Positions 34,987-43,566 of a stretch of 55,528 bases of DNA are shown here, piece after piece (position 1 is the first letter of the stretch; every line of letters begins with the position of its first letter). This DNA comes from Chromatiales bacterium (GTDB lineage: Bacteria; Pseudomonadota; Gammaproteobacteria; JAGRCI01). A program made the position numbers and the translations under genes. The stretch covers positions 1 to 55,528 of the forward strand of contig JAGRGI010000118.1 of NCBI GenBank assembly GCA_020445565.1, read 5' to 3'. A model generated the notes under the pieces. It was not told the DNA's origin. It made no database searches and was given only the letters and a program-made list of their open reading frames with translations.

Positions 34987-36741
34987 TTAGCCGTTTGTCA
35001 GCGCCTTCAGTTCCAGGTACTGGAAACGGCTGTAGGAGCCGGTGGTTTCGAGCTTCCTGGTAAGACGCACCAGATTCAGGGAATTCTTCTCGGCCAGGCG
35101 CAAGGTATCACCCACTTGGAATCCCAGGGGCGGAAGAAGCAGATTGGCCGGGCGCTGAAGGGAGGGGATCTCCGGCAGCAGCAGGGCAGGACGTTGGGTG
35201 GTGTCGCCGGTTTTCGATACGCGTGTTGGCGTGGCTACCGGGGCAAGAAGTTCAACGCCGAGTTGCAGCTGTCCGCCGCTGAAGGCTTTTATCCAGCGGA
35301 TGGTTCCCAGGCCCAGTACTTGTCCGTTCTCCAGGTTCTGCAGGTAGAGCACTTCGCCCACGCGGGCATGACCGGCGTTGGATGCTTCCCAGAAAAGGCC
35401 GTAACCTCCGGCACTCTCGTTGATCACCCGGCAGTAGGCGACCGGCACATCGGTTTCGTCTTCGCCCGGCTTTTCGGCACCCTGCTTGTCCAGCCAATCG
35501 TTGTCGCCCGACCAGGATGTGCTGATGCCGCCGGAGTCGACTTGGTTGGGGTCGAGAAAGGCGTCGCTGTCCGGGTCGGGCAGGCTGCGCAGGTTGTGTT
35601 CCAGCCACTCCAGTTCGTCATGGCCGCGAGCGGCCCAAACCTCGCCTACCTGATTGGGGTTGGTCTTTGCCAACCGCGAGGAGCCATCCATGCCCAGGTA
35701 GATCTGAACGCGCAGATTCTCCCTGTGGCGGTGGAAGGCGCGCTTGGGGCGAAGGTCCCACTCCGCCTTCAAATGGTGGGCGAGGTGAGCGGGGCATTGC
35801 GTACGTCCGTTGACGATGGTCAGACCGATGCCTGGTCCGGGATCCATGGCATCCAGGGCCCGGACAATCTGGTCCGTGATCAGCCTCCTCCATTGCGGCC
35901 CTTCTTTTGGACCGGCGACGCGAGCGTCCACTGGGGGGCGGTCGGATTCCAGATCGACCAGGTATTGGTTGCCGATTACCGGGCTTGAGCTGCTCGCCAC
36001 CAATCGGCCGTGAGGTGCCAGTATTTCCAGCAGTTTGGCCACGTCCAGGAGTTCGCGGGGTCGCAGACTGAAGGGCTGCGCGGTGGCCAGCAGCAGGGTG
36101 CGCAGGTAGATGTCGGTGGGGGTGGCGTCACGGCTGACGTCCGGGATGGTGGTGACGCAGTGCACGGGTAGATCCGACAGGTCGCACTGCTCGGCGTAGG
36201 CAAACAACAGGTGCAATTCTCGCCAGGCGGAAGCGGGCGGGGATGAGTAGGTCAGCCAGTGATAGAACATCTCGCGCCCTGTGTGGAGCAGGGCCGCCAC
36301 GATGTCGGATGCGATAACGTCCTGTTTCTCCTGGCGTGCACCGCTGGCATGGTTCTCGACGAGAATCTTGAATCCGGTGGCTAACTCCGTTTGAACGCTG
36401 AGGTTTAGATCACTCAATTCCCTCAGGCGATCGGTGAGCGGGTAGGCGGCCTCGGCGAGACGCCGATCCAGGTATTCCCAGGCACGTTTGAGAACGGGGC
36501 GCAGGGTTTCAAGCAATTTGCGCCTGTGCTCGTCTTCGAGATCGAGCTGGTTGGTTTCCGCCAGTACTTTGAGTATGCGGCGGGTGCTGGTCTCCATGCT
36601 CGTGGCAGGAAGACCTTCCACCCATCGCGCAACGTTCTTTGGCGACAAATTCAATGTCCGCGGCGCGGGACGTCGTTGCCCGGGAATACGCAATCCCAGG
36701 GGGGTGAGTCGGGGCTCTGGCACGCTGCTCATGATCATCAC
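34987..36741 (-). CDS. uncharacterised protein with PilZ-like C-terminal domain
   Basis: About 584 residues, soluble. The first 350 residues are mostly helical with no named domain that I recognise. A Ser/Asp/Gly-rich linker (about 385-430) leads to a region resembling PilZ (about 435-510): YCRVINESAGGYGLFW is the NxSxxG-type strand and LGTIRWIKAF...LQLGVELL the following strands. In PilZ proteins these surround the c-di-GMP site; the upstream RxxxR motif is not obvious here. Gene order (PilZ-like, then FimX-like, same strand) suggests a c-di-GMP pathway, perhaps for pili or surface polymer. GTG 36741, ATG 36738 and ATG 36732 are all possible starts. Confidence 0.6.
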   Translation of the reverse strand: MMIMSSVPEPRLTPLGLRIPGQRRPAPRTLNLSPKNVARWVEGLPATSMETSTRRILKVLAETNQLDLEDEHRRKLLETLRPVLKRAWEYLDRRLAEAAYPLTDRLRELSDLNLSVQTELATGFKILVENHASGARQEKQDVIASDIVAALLHTGREMFYHWLTYSSPPASAWRELHLLFAYAEQCDLSDLPVHCVTTIPDVSRDATPTDIYLRTLLLATAQPFSLRPRELLDVAKLLEILAPHGRLVASSSSPVIGNQYLVDLESDRPPVDARVAGPKEGPQWRRLITDQIVRALDAMDPGPGIGLTIVNGRTQCPAHLAHHLKAEWDLRPKRAFHRHRENLRVQIYLGMDGSSRLAKTNPNQVGEVWAARGHDELEWLEHNLRSLPDPDSDAFLDPNQVDSGGISTSWSGDNDWLDKQGAEKPGEDETDVPVAYCRVINESAGGYGLFWEASNAGHARVGEVLYLQNLENGQVLGLGTIRWIKAFSGGQLQLGVELLAPVATPTRVSKTGDTTQRPALLLPEIPSLQRPANLLLPPLGFQVGDTLRLAEKNSLNLVRLTRKLETTGSYSRFQYLELKALTNG

Positions 36742-37044
36742 CGTCGTGGCTTCTTAAACAGGCCGAATAGGGGCGCACGACCTTACCCCGCTCTTCACTG
36801 AACATGGGGGGCCGAACCGAGTCTATACCTGTGTTCCTGGTTTCCAGGACTCAGCCACAACGCATGTTCAGCTCAAAAGCCCAATTGTAAACCACAATCG
36901 GGTAGGTGTGTCTGTAAGCGAATGCCCACTATCTGGAGTATAGGTAACACGGACATTGCGCAAATTTTGCGTAGTAGTTCACTGACAAGACCATTTGCCT
37001 GCCGCTTTTTCGGGCAGATGGGGACAATCGGGCTGAAGTTGCCG
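36742..37044. other. intergenic region between the PilZ-like gene and epmB
   Basis: About 300 nt without a gene. It should hold the promoter of the PilZ-like gene (minus strand) and the 3' end of epmB. A weak stem CTGCC/GGCAG with a T-rich loop (about 36999-37017) lies near the epmB stop. Nothing else is recognised. Confidence 0.35.
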
Positions 37045-38049
37045 CTACAGAGGCCGTTTTGCGGTTTCTCCGGGGAGTTCCCGCACCAGGCGAGGAACCA
37101 GATAACCCGGCAGCCGTGCCCTCAACTCGCCTAGTATGTCTCGTGCCCGATCATCGCTTACGGCGAAGTGATCGGTTCCCACGGCCGGGTCCAGTTGGTG
37201 AAGGTAATAGGGAAGTACGCCTGCCTCGAACAGCGTTTCCGATAGCAGCGCCAGCGTCTCGGCAGCGTCATTGATACCCGCCAGCAGGACCGACTGATTC
37301 AATAGCGGTATTCCGGCAGTCTTGAGGCCAGCCAAGGCGTTGCGCACTTCAGTGTTGATCTCCGCCGGGTGATTGGCGTGTATCACAACGACCGCGCTCA
37401 GGCGGCTCGTGGAGAGCTGAACCGCCAGTGCTTCGGTGACGCGGTCTGGAATCACCACTGGCAGCCGGGTGTGCAGGCGCAGCCGCCGCAGATGCGGGAT
37501 CTGTCCCAACGCGTCGATCAACTCTGCCAGGCGATGATCGTCCAGAGTCAGGGGGTCTCCACCGCTCAGGATGACTTCGGAGACATCTGTATGGGTTCCG
37601 AGCCAATCCAGGGCGGCTTGCCAACGCCCCCGCCCCGCCTGATTTTCCCGGTATGGGAAGTCTCGACGGAAGCAATAACGGCAGTGAATGGCGCAGGCCG
37701 GCGTAGCGATCAACAGGGCTCTGCCCCGGTATTTGCTCAGCACGCCGGGGGCCTGCCGTGCCGTCAGATCGCCCACCGGATCGACTCGCTCGTTCGGTCC
37801 CACACTGAGTTCCGCTCCGAGGGGCAGGATTTGCCGCAGCAGGGGGTCGTCCACCCGCCCAGGTCGTATCCGGGCCAGATAGCTGGCCGGCACCAAGAGC
37901 GGAAAGCGTGCGGCGGCGGCACGGGCGGCCGGCAGCAGGGCAGGGTTCAGACCCAGGGCGGCGAGCAGTCTATCCGGGTCGCGGATAGCGTCGGCCAACT
38001 GGTGTTGCCAATCGTATGCCTGCCACGGCATTTCAGTTCGCGTTATCAT
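37045..38049 (-). CDS. epmB: EF-P modification enzyme EpmB (lysine 2,3-aminomutase)
   Basis: A 334-residue radical-SAM, PLP-dependent aminomutase that converts (S)-alpha-lysine to (R)-beta-lysine, the substrate EpmA attaches to EF-P. The iron-sulfur motif is CAIHCRYC (Cys119, Cys123, Cys126). SGGDPL (near 161) is the SAM-binding motif, and a PLP-binding Lys is expected in the C-terminal third. The length agrees with E. coli EpmB (342). The open frame continues 164 codons upstream, antisense over efp, but conserved sequence begins at ATG 38049. It is transcribed away from efp-epmA, with 150 nt between the two starts. Confidence 0.95.
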   Translation of the reverse strand: MITRTEMPWQAYDWQHQLADAIRDPDRLLAALGLNPALLPAARAAAARFPLLVPASYLARIRPGRVDDPLLRQILPLGAELSVGPNERVDPVGDLTARQAPGVLSKYRGRALLIATPACAIHCRYCFRRDFPYRENQAGRGRWQAALDWLGTHTDVSEVILSGGDPLTLDDHRLAELIDALGQIPHLRRLRLHTRLPVVIPDRVTEALAVQLSTSRLSAVVVIHANHPAEINTEVRNALAGLKTAGIPLLNQSVLLAGINDAAETLALLSETLFEAGVLPYYLHQLDPAVGTDHFAVSDDRARDILGELRARLPGYLVPRLVRELPGETAKRPL

Positions 38050-38199
38050 AACGGGCTGGATTCGAACGTGAGATTGCGGATTCGGGGGCCGCGCAATGTA
38101 ACACGTAATGCTCCGCCCGCCCCGTAGAGAGCGCTGGACCTGTGCTTGTGTCGTCCGGCCTGAGTTGAACGCATACCCCAACACAATGAGATTATCCCT

Positions 38200-38772
38200 A
38201 TGGCCAGTTACAGTACCAGTGAGTTTCGCGGTGGCTTGAAGATCATGATCGACGGTGATCCTTACACCATCGTCGAGAACGAATTCGTAAAACCCGGGAA
38301 GGGGCAGGCGTTCAATCGCGTCAAGATCCGCAATCTGCGCACGGGGCGGGTGATCGAGCGGACCTATAAGTCCGGCGAATCCGTAGAGGCCGCCGATGTT
38401 CTGGAGACCGATCTCCAATATCTCTACAACGATGGTGAGCTGTGGCACTTCATGCAGCCGGAATCCTTCGAGCAGTATGCCGTGGGCGAGCAGGCCCTGG
38501 GGGATGCGGCGAAATGGATTAAAGACCAGGATATCTGTCAAGTGACCCTGTGGAACAATGAGCCTATCTCAGTTACCGCTCCCAATTTCGTTAATCTGAC
38601 GATCACTGAAACCGATCCCGGCATGCGCGGCGACACCTCCGGTGGCGGTGGCAAACCCGCGACCCTCGAAACCGGTGCGGTGGTACGCGTGCCCTTGTTT
38701 GTGCAGACCGGCGAGCTGATCAAGGTGGATACCCGCAGCGGCGAATACGTCTCGCGAGTCAAGGACGAGTGA
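38200..38772 (+). CDS. efp: translation elongation factor P
   Basis: A 190-residue EF-P, which relieves ribosome stalling at polyproline. The KOW-like N-terminal domain carries the modifiable Lys34 in KPGKGQAF, and the OB domains follow (ending in [11 protein letters not shown]). The Lys34 tip and the neighbouring epmA and epmB show that it is of the beta-lysylated type. It overlaps epmA by 4 nt (GTGA), so factor and modifying ligase are made from one message. Confidence 0.98.
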   Translation: MASYSTSEFRGGLKIMIDGDPYTIVENEFVKPGKGQAFNRVKIRNLRTGRVIERTYKSGESVEAADVLETDLQYLYNDGELWHFMQPESFEQYAVGEQALGDAAKWIKDQDICQVTLWNNEPISVTAPNFVNLTITETDPGMRGDTSGGGGKPATLETGAVVRVPLFVQTGELIKVDTRSGEYVSRVKDE

Positions 38773-39719
38773 GCCCTGCGGAACAGGACTGGCAGCCTGC
38801 CGCGAGTCATGATGCGCTGCGGCTGAGGGCGCGGATTCTGGGGCGAATCCGCGCCTTTTTTGCTGCCAGGGATGTGCTGGAGGTTGAGACGCCGGTGCTG
38901 TCGCAAGCGGCCAATGCCGACCCCGCCATCGCCAGTCTGGCCGTGCAAGGCATGGGGTGGCTGCACACCTCGCCGGAATTCCCCATGAAACGCCTGCTGG
39001 CCGCCGGGAGCGGTGCCATCTATCAGATTGCCAGGGTTTTCAGAGGCGGCGAACAGGGCCGTTATCACAATCCGGAATTCACTCTGTTGGAATGGTATCG
39101 GCCGGGCTTCGATCACCATGCCCTGATGGACGAAGTGGCCGGGCTGGTGGCCGAACTGATTCCGGCATCCCCGGCAAATCCGCCGCGCATTCCCTATCGC
39201 GACGCCTTTTTGGATTTCGCCGGTTTCGATCCTTTCCAGGCTTCCCTGGGGCAACTGCGCCGGGTCGCGGGAGACATCGTCGGCGAGGTGGTGGGGCTGG
39301 GGGAGGATCGCGATGCCTGGCTGGATTTGTTGTTCAGCACTGTCGTACAACCCAGGCTGCCTGCGGTTTGCTTTGTTGTCGATTTCCCCGCGACACAGGC
39401 CGCGTTGGCACGCCTTAGTGCACGCGACCCCCGGGTCGCGGAGCGTTTTGAGTTGTTCATCGGGGGAGTGGAGCTGGCCAACGGATACCACGAGTTGAGC
39501 GACGCCGTGGAGCAGGCCAGGCGAATGGAGCTGGAGCATCGCAGGCGTCAAACTTCGGGTTTACCCCTTAATCCTATCGACGTGCGCCTGCTCGCAGCAC
39601 TTCGATCCGGCCTGCCCGATTGCGCCGGCGTGGCCCTGGGGCTGGATCGCTTGATAATGCTGGCGGGTGAATACACCCATATTGACCAGGTTCTGGCCTT
39701 TCCGTGGTCGCGGGCCTGA
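38769..39719 (+). CDS. epmA: EF-P--(R)-beta-lysine ligase EpmA
   Basis: A 316-residue paralogue of the class II lysyl-tRNA synthetase catalytic domain, lacking the anticodon-binding domain, as expected for EpmA (GenX/PoxA). Class II motifs are visible: motif 2 around [19 protein letters not shown] (near 93-111) and motif 3 around [12 protein letters not shown] near the C-terminus. It adenylates beta-lysine and transfers it to EF-P Lys34. It starts at GTG overlapping the efp stop. Confidence 0.97.
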   Translation: MSPAEQDWQPAASHDALRLRARILGRIRAFFAARDVLEVETPVLSQAANADPAIASLAVQGMGWLHTSPEFPMKRLLAAGSGAIYQIARVFRGGEQGRYHNPEFTLLEWYRPGFDHHALMDEVAGLVAELIPASPANPPRIPYRDAFLDFAGFDPFQASLGQLRRVAGDIVGEVVGLGEDRDAWLDLLFSTVVQPRLPAVCFVVDFPATQAALARLSARDPRVAERFELFIGGVELANGYHELSDAVEQARRMELEHRRRQTSGLPLNPIDVRLLAALRSGLPDCAGVALGLDRLIMLAGEYTHIDQVLAFPWSRA

Positions 39720-39730
39720 CATGTTTTGTT

Positions 39731-39760
39731 CAATCGGCAAGGTAAATTGCCTGCTGATTG
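39731..39760 (+). terminator. imperfect hairpin after epmA
   Basis: CAATCGGCAAGG pairs with CCTGCTGATTG around a TAAATTG-containing loop, with one mismatch and one wobble, starting 11 nt after the epmA stop. No U tract follows directly. A probable operon end. Confidence 0.4.
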
Positions 39761-39864
39761 ATCAGTGGCAGCCTGTTCGAAAAAGACGTGCATCGTTAGG
39801 CGCGAAATACAATGCAGTCCGCTGTTATCATTGAAGGTAAACAATCGTTACAGGGGTATGCGAG

Positions 39865-40569
39865 GTGCGTATTGCATTGCTGGAGGACGACAAAGATCAG
39901 GCCGCCGTGGTGTCCTTGTGGCTGAGCGAGGCCGGGCATGGGTGTCATGTCTTCAATCAGGGGGCTGCCTTCCTGAAGGATATCGCGCGTGAGACCTACG
40001 ATCTGTTGATCATCGACTGGATGTTGCCCGATACCGATGGCATCACGGTACTGGAAAAGGTGCGGGACACGGTGGGTTGGGAGGGGCCGGTGCTGTTTCT
40101 GACGGTCCGCGATTCTGAAGAAGACATCGTCCGGGCCCTGGACAGCGGTGCGGACGATTACCTGGTCAAGTCGGGCAAGGCCCGCGAGCTGGTGGCGCGT
40201 GTCAACGCGCTGCTGCGGCGCGTGCAGGCCAAGGCCGCGGCCGGCGAGGTCATCGAAATTGGCGGCTACACTATCGACAGCGAGCGTCGCGAATTGCTCA
40301 AGGGTGACGAACCCGTAGAGCTGACGCAGAAGGAGTTCGATCTTGCCCATCTGCTGTTCAGTAGCCTAGGGCGCCTGCTTTCGCGCGGTTACCTGCTCGA
40401 ACACGTATGGGGCCTTCGCGCGGAGATCAACACCCGCACGGTGGACACCCACGTGAGCAGACTGCGTGGAAAGCTGGGCATCCACGGTGAAGGAAACTGG
40501 CGGCTGACGGCCGTGTATCAGCACGGCTACCGGCTGGAGTACCTGGGCGAGGAAACCACAGAGCAGTAA
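39865..40569 (+). CDS. OmpR-family response regulator
   Basis: A 234-residue regulator. The receiver domain carries the acceptor Asp51 (LLIIDWMLP), acidic pair Glu7/Asp8, and Lys in DYLVKSGK. An OmpR-type winged helix (about 130-230) follows, with the recognition-helix region NTRTVDTHVSRLRGKLG. It should bind DNA when phosphorylated. The start is GTG with AGGGG 8 nt upstream. It heads a six-gene unit that also encodes a hybrid kinase and an HPt protein, and it is the only output receiver there, so it is the probable end point of the relay. Targets unknown; autoregulation is likely but unseen. Confidence 0.93.
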   Translation: MRIALLEDDKDQAAVVSLWLSEAGHGCHVFNQGAAFLKDIARETYDLLIIDWMLPDTDGITVLEKVRDTVGWEGPVLFLTVRDSEEDIVRALDSGADDYLVKSGKARELVARVNALLRRVQAKAAAGEVIEIGGYTIDSERRELLKGDEPVELTQKEFDLAHLLFSSLGRLLSRGYLLEHVWGLRAEINTRTVDTHVSRLRGKLGIHGEGNWRLTAVYQHGYRLEYLGEETTEQ

Positions 40570-40579
40570 GGGGTAGCCC

Positions 40580-41134
40580 ATGCAAGCGGTTGAAAATTTC
40601 GATGCGGCCAACGATTCGGGTGACCACGTAGACCGGATGCGGGAAATTCTGTTCGGCAGCCAGATGCGTGAGCAAGCCCAACGCCTTGTAGAGGTAGAAC
40701 AGCGCTTGCGGCAAACCAGCGAACGCCTGCGAAGCGACATGGAGCAGCGTCTCAACCAGCTCGAAACCTTCGTGCGCAATGATCTGCAACGTCTGGAGCA
40801 GCAACTTCGTGACGATCGGCGCGATCGTGTGGCCGCCATCGAACGGATCGAGCAGACCTTGGCTGGTCAGCAGCGCACCCTTGACGAGCGTCTGGCGGAG
40901 TTGGCCGACCGCCTCAATCATGAGGGGCACGAGCTGCGTGAACAACTCCACGAGCAAGGTAAGCAACTGGCCGCCGAGCTGCGCCAGCGCCATGATGAAG
41001 TACAGGACCGCATCGACCAGGAGGCCGGTCTGCTGCGCGATGAAAAGACCGGTCGCGAAGAGTTGGCGGGTCTGTTCAGCGAGCTGGCCTTGCGACTCAA
41101 TCGGCAGTTCAATCTGCCCGGTGACGAGCAATAA
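40580..41134 (+). CDS. coiled-coil protein of the GTPase/phosphorelay operon
   Basis: A 184-residue, highly charged protein (Glu, Gln, Arg, Asp) predicted to be one long coiled coil from about residue 20 to 165, with no membrane segment or signal peptide. I recognise no family. It starts 10 nt after the response regulator and 12 nt before the OmpA-like gene, so it belongs to the operon. A scaffold or an effector of the downstream GTPase are reasonable guesses; small GTPases often act through coiled-coil partners. Confidence 0.85.
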   Translation: MQAVENFDAANDSGDHVDRMREILFGSQMREQAQRLVEVEQRLRQTSERLRSDMEQRLNQLETFVRNDLQRLEQQLRDDRRDRVAAIERIEQTLAGQQRTLDERLAELADRLNHEGHELREQLHEQGKQLAAELRQRHDEVQDRIDQEAGLLRDEKTGREELAGLFSELALRLNRQFNLPGDEQ

Positions 41135-41146
41135 GGGAAAATCCGC

Positions 41147-43054
41147 TTGAACCAGCTCGACGAGCTACGTGAGATCCTGCTTGAGGAGGATCGCCGCGAT
41201 CTGGCGGCGATTCGGCGCAGGGTCGATGACCCGGCGGTTCGTGCCCGTGAAATGGCGGAAATCCTGCCCAGGGCGCTGCAAATCAGCGAAGCTGCCGACG
41301 ATGCCCGCCTGAGTGCCGCCTTACAAAACCCGGTCACCCACTGCATCAAGCAAACCATCCAACGCGATACCCAGACGTTTGCCGATGCTCTGTTCCCGGT
41401 GATGGGGCCGGCCATACGCCGGGCGATCTCGGAAGCCCTGCAAGGACTGGTGGAATCCATCAACGCGGCGGTGGAAAGCAGCTTGACACCGAGGGGCCTT
41501 CGCTGGCGCCTGGAGGCGTGGCGTACCGGCAGCAGCTACGGTTCGGTGGCGCTCAAACACACCCTGCGCTACCGCGTGGAGCAGGCGCTACTGATCCACC
41601 GGGTGAGCGGCCTGTTGATCGACCATGTGGGCGTGGACGATCTGCCTTCCAAGGACAATGACGCCGTGGCCGGCATGCTCCTGGTGGTGCAGGACTTCGT
41701 GCGCGATTCCTTTGCTCCGGATTCGACCGATACCCTGGAGACCCTGGAGCTCGGTGATCACTTCGTCTGGGTGGTGGAAGGTCCCTACGCCATATTGGCC
41801 TGCGTGATACGCAATGCTGCTCCGGCAGAGTTGCGCACCCACCTCAGCGAGGTGCTGGAAGACATTCATGCCGAATACGGCACGGCCCTGGAGACCTACC
41901 ACGGCGATCGCGACAGGCTTCCCGGCCTCAGCCTGGAGATGGAGCGCGTGCTGCTCAGCGAGCGACAGAACAGCGAGCAGGCCAAGGCCAAATCCGCTTG
42001 GTGGCCAGCGGTATTTCTGCTGTTGGCAGTACTGGGGGGAGTGGGGTGGCTGGGTTGGCGACAGTGGCAGGAAAACGCCTCCCTGGATCGGGTCCGCACC
42101 GGGCTGGCGAGCCTGCCTGGCTTCATCCCGCTGTCCATCAATCCAGAGGGCGGCCTTGTTCATGTCGACGGTCTGCTCGATCCTCTGGCGCCGCAACCCC
42201 GTCAATGGCTGCAAGATCTGGGCATCGATGCCGGCCTGCTGGCACTGAAAACCCGGCCATACCACTCCTTGGCGCCAGGCTTCATACTGGCCCGTGCCCG
42301 CGCGCAATTGCGTCCGCCGGCCGGGGTTCAGGCCGATCTGGACAAGCACGGCAACTTGCGTTTCAGCGGCGTGGCCGGTTCAGACTGGATCCGCCAGGCG
42401 GAAGCGGTCTGGATGTTGCCGGACGGCGTGCGTTCCGTGGATTTCAGCGGTTTGACCCCCGATGCGGGTAGTCTCCTGGCCGCCTTGCGTCGGCGGCTCA
42501 ATCCTCCGCCAGAGGCCCAAGTCTCGTTGAAAGGTGAAGTGGTCCAGCTGACCGGTGAGTTGCCCTGGGATTGGTTGAACACCGTGCCTGGGTTTTTGGC
42601 AGGTCTCGATTGGGTGCAAGGGTTGGAGTACGGTCCGATTCATATTCCCGAGTGGGAACGGGTGAAGGCGCAAGCCGATGTGCTGCGCACAATCAAGGTG
42701 CATTTCGTGGAGGCGTCTACCCCGCGTGCCGATGCCTATGTGGAGATCGAAAGGGCGGTGGAATACATACGCGAATTACGGGAGCTTACCGAGGCATTGC
42801 GGGTTCCGCTGCGCTTGACCGTGGTGGGCTCGTCCGACGGCGTGGGCGATCGCGATCGAAATCTCGAACTACGGCGTGATCGGGCCAAGCTGGTCGCTCA
42901 GATGTTGCAACGTCGGCTGGGCGATCGGCTTGCCGAAGCAACCGCGGTAGATCCGGCGTTCGCCGCATCGGACACCCCCGATCCTGACCTGCGAAGAGCG
43001 TGGTTTAGGGTGGAGCTCCCCCGTGAACCCCAGGTGCCGGAGTATGCACCTTGA
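41147..43054 (+). CDS. membrane-anchored protein with OmpA-like C-terminal domain
   Basis: 635 residues. The first 280 residues are helical and lack a signal peptide, so they should be cytoplasmic. One clear membrane helix (about 285-304) is followed by a periplasmic part with BON-like repeats (about 310-500) and a C-terminal OmpA-like domain (about 505-625). The peptidoglycan-binding motif of that domain is altered, reading SDGVGDRDRNLELRRDRA. The protein thus links the cytoplasm to the periplasm and perhaps the cell wall. The start is TTG with AAGGGAAA upstream. It overlaps the GTPase gene by 4 nt, and the cytoplasmic domain is a candidate partner for the GTPase. No named family recognised for the N-terminus. 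Confidence 0.85.
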   Translation: MNQLDELREILLEEDRRDLAAIRRRVDDPAVRAREMAEILPRALQISEAADDARLSAALQNPVTHCIKQTIQRDTQTFADALFPVMGPAIRRAISEALQGLVESINAAVESSLTPRGLRWRLEAWRTGSSYGSVALKHTLRYRVEQALLIHRVSGLLIDHVGVDDLPSKDNDAVAGMLLVVQDFVRDSFAPDSTDTLETLELGDHFVWVVEGPYAILACVIRNAAPAELRTHLSEVLEDIHAEYGTALETYHGDRDRLPGLSLEMERVLLSERQNSEQAKAKSAWWPAVFLLLAVLGGVGWLGWRQWQENASLDRVRTGLASLPGFIPLSINPEGGLVHVDGLLDPLAPQPRQWLQDLGIDAGLLALKTRPYHSLAPGFILARARAQLRPPAGVQADLDKHGNLRFSGVAGSDWIRQAEAVWMLPDGVRSVDFSGLTPDAGSLLAALRRRLNPPPEAQVSLKGEVVQLTGELPWDWLNTVPGFLAGLDWVQGLEYGPIHIPEWERVKAQADVLRTIKVHFVEASTPRADAYVEIERAVEYIRELRELTEALRVPLRLTVVGSSDGVGDRDRNLELRRDRAKLVAQMLQRRLGDRLAEATAVDPAFAASDTPDPDLRRAWFRVELPREPQVPEYAP

Positions 43055-43566
43055 GCGAGGCTGAAGCGCCACGGCGCAAGATTTGCCTGATCGGTGACTT
43101 TGGTGTCGGTAAAACCAGTCTGGCGCGACGTTTCGTCCACCAGACTTTCAGCGACAATTACCTCACCACAGTGGGTGTCAAGGTCGATACCAAGGACGTG
43201 ACGCTGCCCGACGGGCGGCCCTTGCGACTGATCGTCTGGGACGTGGCGGGTACCGATACCGCGACCGAAACCTTCAAAAAATACCTGCGTGGCGCGGCTG
43301 GTTTGCTGATGGTGGCCGACGGTACCCGCGTCGACACGCTGGAACGCGTACTGGCCTTGCGCGAGCAATTACGGGACAACTGCCAGGGCATTCCCTTTGT
43401 GGGCCTGCTCAACAAACGCGACCTCGGCCCCCTGTGGGAAGTCGACGCCGTCCGACTGGCTCTCCTTCGGGAGCAAGGACAGAGCTGGTATTTGACCAGC
43501 GCCCTGAGCGGAGAGAACGTGGAGCGCGCCTTTCTCGACCTGGCGGCGCGGACGATGCCGCCATGA
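43051..43566 (+). CDS. Ras/Rab-like small GTPase
   Basis: A 171-residue single-domain small GTPase. P loop: GDFGVGKTS (15-23). Switch I Thr: TTVG (39-42). G3: WDVAGTD, with Asp64 and Gly67. G4: NKRD (121-124). G5: TSAL (149-152). The position of the catalytic glutamine of Ras (Gln61) is Thr68, so intrinsic hydrolysis should be slow unless a partner supplies the missing group. No lipidation signal or MglB/roadblock gene is nearby. The start is TTG overlapping the OmpA-like stop (TTGA), and the end overlaps the kinase gene (ATGA). It probably switches signalling between the membrane protein and the relay, which is inference. Confidence 0.93.
   Translation: MSEAEAPRRKICLIGDFGVGKTSLARRFVHQTFSDNYLTTVGVKVDTKDVTLPDGRPLRLIVWDVAGTDTATETFKKYLRGAAGLLMVADGTRVDTLERVLALREQLRDNCQGIPFVGLLNKRDLGPLWEVDAVRLALLREQGQSWYLTSALSGENVERAFLDLAARTMPP

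Noticed and set aside
34616-34990. Overlapping plus-strand ORFs between the FimX-like and PilZ-like genes
   Set aside because: All lack ribosome binding sites, overlap each other in different frames and match no family.
38050-38541. N-terminal extension of epmB antisense to efp
   Set aside because: It is the shadow of efp on the opposite strand; EpmB homology begins at 38049 and gives the normal length.
43434-43562. Upstream extension of the hybrid kinase inside the GTPase gene
   Set aside because: It overlaps the GTPase coding sequence; ATG 43563 overlapping the GTPase stop is the expected coupled start.
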